From the NCBI GenBank assembly GCA_016870485.1, contig VGBM01000014.1:1-41543 (forward strand): DNA of 41,543 nucleotides, in the 5' to 3' direction. The DNA is from Actinomycetota bacterium (GTDB lineage: Bacteria; Actinomycetota; Thermoleophilia; Gaiellales; F1-60-MAGs149). Under the pieces are notes generated by a model that was given only the letters and a program-made list of their open reading frames with translations, had not been told where the DNA came from and ran no database searches. Of this stretch, positions 40,821 through 41,543 are shown piece by piece. How positions within the stretch are numbered: the first letter of the stretch is position 1; every line of letters starts with the position of its first letter. Position numbers and translations under genes: made by a program.

Positions 40821-41245
40821 CCGCGAACCGCGCGGACGCCCCCCTCGGGCACGATCGCCATCGCGTCGATCTCGATCATCAGCTCCGGCAGGGCCAGGGA
40901 CGAGACCTCGACGATCGTGTCCGCCGGGTACGGCGGCGTGAAGTGCCGCTGGCGCAGCTCCATGATCTTCGGGAACCGCGTCATGTCGGTCAGGTAGATC
41001 GTGACCTTGAAGATGTCCTCGAGCCCGCAGCCGCCGAGGGCGAGCACGCGCTCGAGGTTCGCGAAGGTCTGCGCGGCCTGGGCGTCGAAGTCGCCGACGC
41101 CGACGAGCGCGCCCGAGTCCGGGTCGATCGAGGCCTGCCCCGACAGGACCAGCACGCTGCCGATCCGGTAGCCGAGCGAGATGGAGTACGGCGCGAACCA
41201 GTCGCCCTCGCAGGTCAGCCGCTCCGCCGTGGTGCCGTCGAACAT
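40817..41245 (-). CDS. RidA (YjgF/YER057c/UK114) family protein
   Basis: 142-residue RidA-family protein, usually trimeric, that deaminates reactive enamine/imine intermediates released by PLP enzymes. Characteristic stretches: LVLSGQASIDPDSGALVGVGDFDAQ split over two strands, QTFANLERVLALGGCGLEDIFKVT, and PPYPADTIVEVSSLALPELMIEIDA. The canonical Arg of the archetype (R105 in the RNPP-like loop) is not present in TIVEVSS, so it belongs to a subgroup with uncertain activity. CAGGAG lies 7 nt before ATG 41245. A TTGACA at 41302-41297 may be its -35, with a weak -10. Confidence 0.87.
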   Translation of the reverse strand: MFDGTTAERLTCEGDWFAPYSISLGYRIGSVLVLSGQASIDPDSGALVGVGDFDAQAAQTFANLERVLALGGCGLEDIFKVTIYLTDMTRFPKIMELRQRHFTPPYPADTIVEVSSLALPELMIEIDAMAIVPEGGVRAVRG

Positions 41246-41371
41246 GTCCGTCTCCTGCCGTCGGGGTACGTGCAGGGAAGCCGCGGTCGAGCCGCCTGTC
41301 AACCCGGGATTCGACGCAGGTGAGACCGGCGGGCTCGCGTCCGATCGCCGTTCCATCACGAACGGATCCCC

Positions 41372-41543
41372 GTGGACGACTACCCCCTTCTGCACCTGCT
41401 CTGGACCATGCTGATGATCTTCGGATTCATCATCTGGTTCTGGCCGCCGATCACGGTCTTCGGCGACCTCTTCCGGCGCCACGACTGCAGCGGGGGCAAG
41501 GAGGTCCTGTGGCTCGTCTTCGTGCTCGTCGCGCCGCTCCTCG
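41372..41543 (+). CDS. N-terminal part of a small membrane protein (PLDc_N-like), cut by the window end
   Basis: From GTG 41372 the frame is open to the last base (57 codons). It gives DDYPLLHLLWTMLMIFGF, a tryptophan-rich first helix ending IIWFWPPITVFGDLFRRHD, then a second helix WLVFVLVAPLL. This two-helix layout with a charged RRHD loop is that of PLDc_N/SHOCT-type small membrane proteins common in Actinomycetota. The start is uncertain because no ribosome site or -10 is clear, and the C-terminus lies outside the window. Confidence 0.7.
   Translation, partial: MDDYPLLHLLWTMLMIFGFIIWFWPPITVFGDLFRRHDCSGGKEVLWLVFVLVAPLL

Noticed and set aside
41181..41414. 77-codon plus-strand frame near the window end
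   Set aside because: It overlaps the RidA start on the other strand and the better-supported membrane-protein frame starting at 41372.
1..41543. tRNA/rRNA genes, CRISPR arrays, insertion sequences, prophage or integrase genes
   Set aside because: No cloverleaf, ribosomal motif, direct-repeat array, transposase or integrase motif was seen on reading the window; base composition is even apart from the promoter islands.

Overview
High-GC (visibly about 70% or more) bacterial chromosome segment with dense coding, GTG starts, ATGA/GTGA-coupled operons and many start codons preceded 6-8 nt by a TANNNT box (leaderless genes). Together with an RMM-type microcompartment, this points to Actinomycetota, possibly a deep-branching class such as Thermoleophilia. 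The phylum and class are inference; there is no rRNA marker here. No tRNA, rRNA, CRISPR array, IS element or phage gene was seen, and no gene-free stretch exceeds 300 bp.

Layout. (1) 1-5351: ion channel, DEAD-box helicase, a DddP-like M24 protein divergent from a trans-sulfuration-family PLP enzyme, and a Cys4 protein of unknown function. (2) 5396-16964: flavin amine oxidase, then the centrepiece, an 11-gene bacterial microcompartment (BMC) operon (6831-15612) with its own promoter and operator-like repeats: class III aminotransferase-like phospho-lyase, CoA-acylating aldehyde dehydrogenase with a C-terminal encapsulation helix, BMC-T, a linker protein, BMC-P, BMC-H, a second BMC-T, an amino-alcohol kinase, (S)-1-amino-2-propanol dehydrogenase, a GntR/UTRA regulator and an acetamidase/formamidase. 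A second flavin amine oxidase lies convergent to the operon. (3) 16989-26743: a sugar-acid type locus with an Opp-family ABC importer (binding protein, two permeases, RraA-like protein on the minus strand; fused double ATPase, SMP-30 lactonase and SDR on the plus strand), a LacI regulator and a UxuA-like mannonate dehydratase. Two near-identical promoter/operator modules tie the importer and uxuA together. (4) 26826-32425: homocysteine methyltransferase, Baeyer-Villiger monooxygenase, DDAH-like hydrolase, 5-aminolevulinate synthase and a secreted protein, mostly single leaderless genes. (5) 32467-37909: an FCD-type GntR regulator divergent from a fused HyuA-HyuB ATP-dependent hydantoinase and an N-carbamoylsarcosine-amidase-like hydrolase, i.e. 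the lower creatinine/N-methylhydantoin route to sarcosine; a 14-bp palindrome fills the promoter spacer. (6) 37968-41543: lipoprotein, LLM flavin oxidoreductase, secreted beta-propeller, RidA protein and a truncated membrane protein.

How the genes may work together. In the BMC, aminoacetone and (S)-1-amino-2-propanol would be interconverted by the SDR, the amino alcohol phosphorylated by the kinase, cleaved by the PLP phospho-lyase to propionaldehyde, ammonia and phosphate, and the aldehyde converted to propionyl-CoA inside the shell. The dehydrogenase keeps, at the same residue numbers, nearly all the substrate contacts reported for the Mycolicibacterium RMM enzyme. The window as a whole suggests a soil-type scavenger of small amines, N-methyl compounds, sulfonium compounds and sugar acids.
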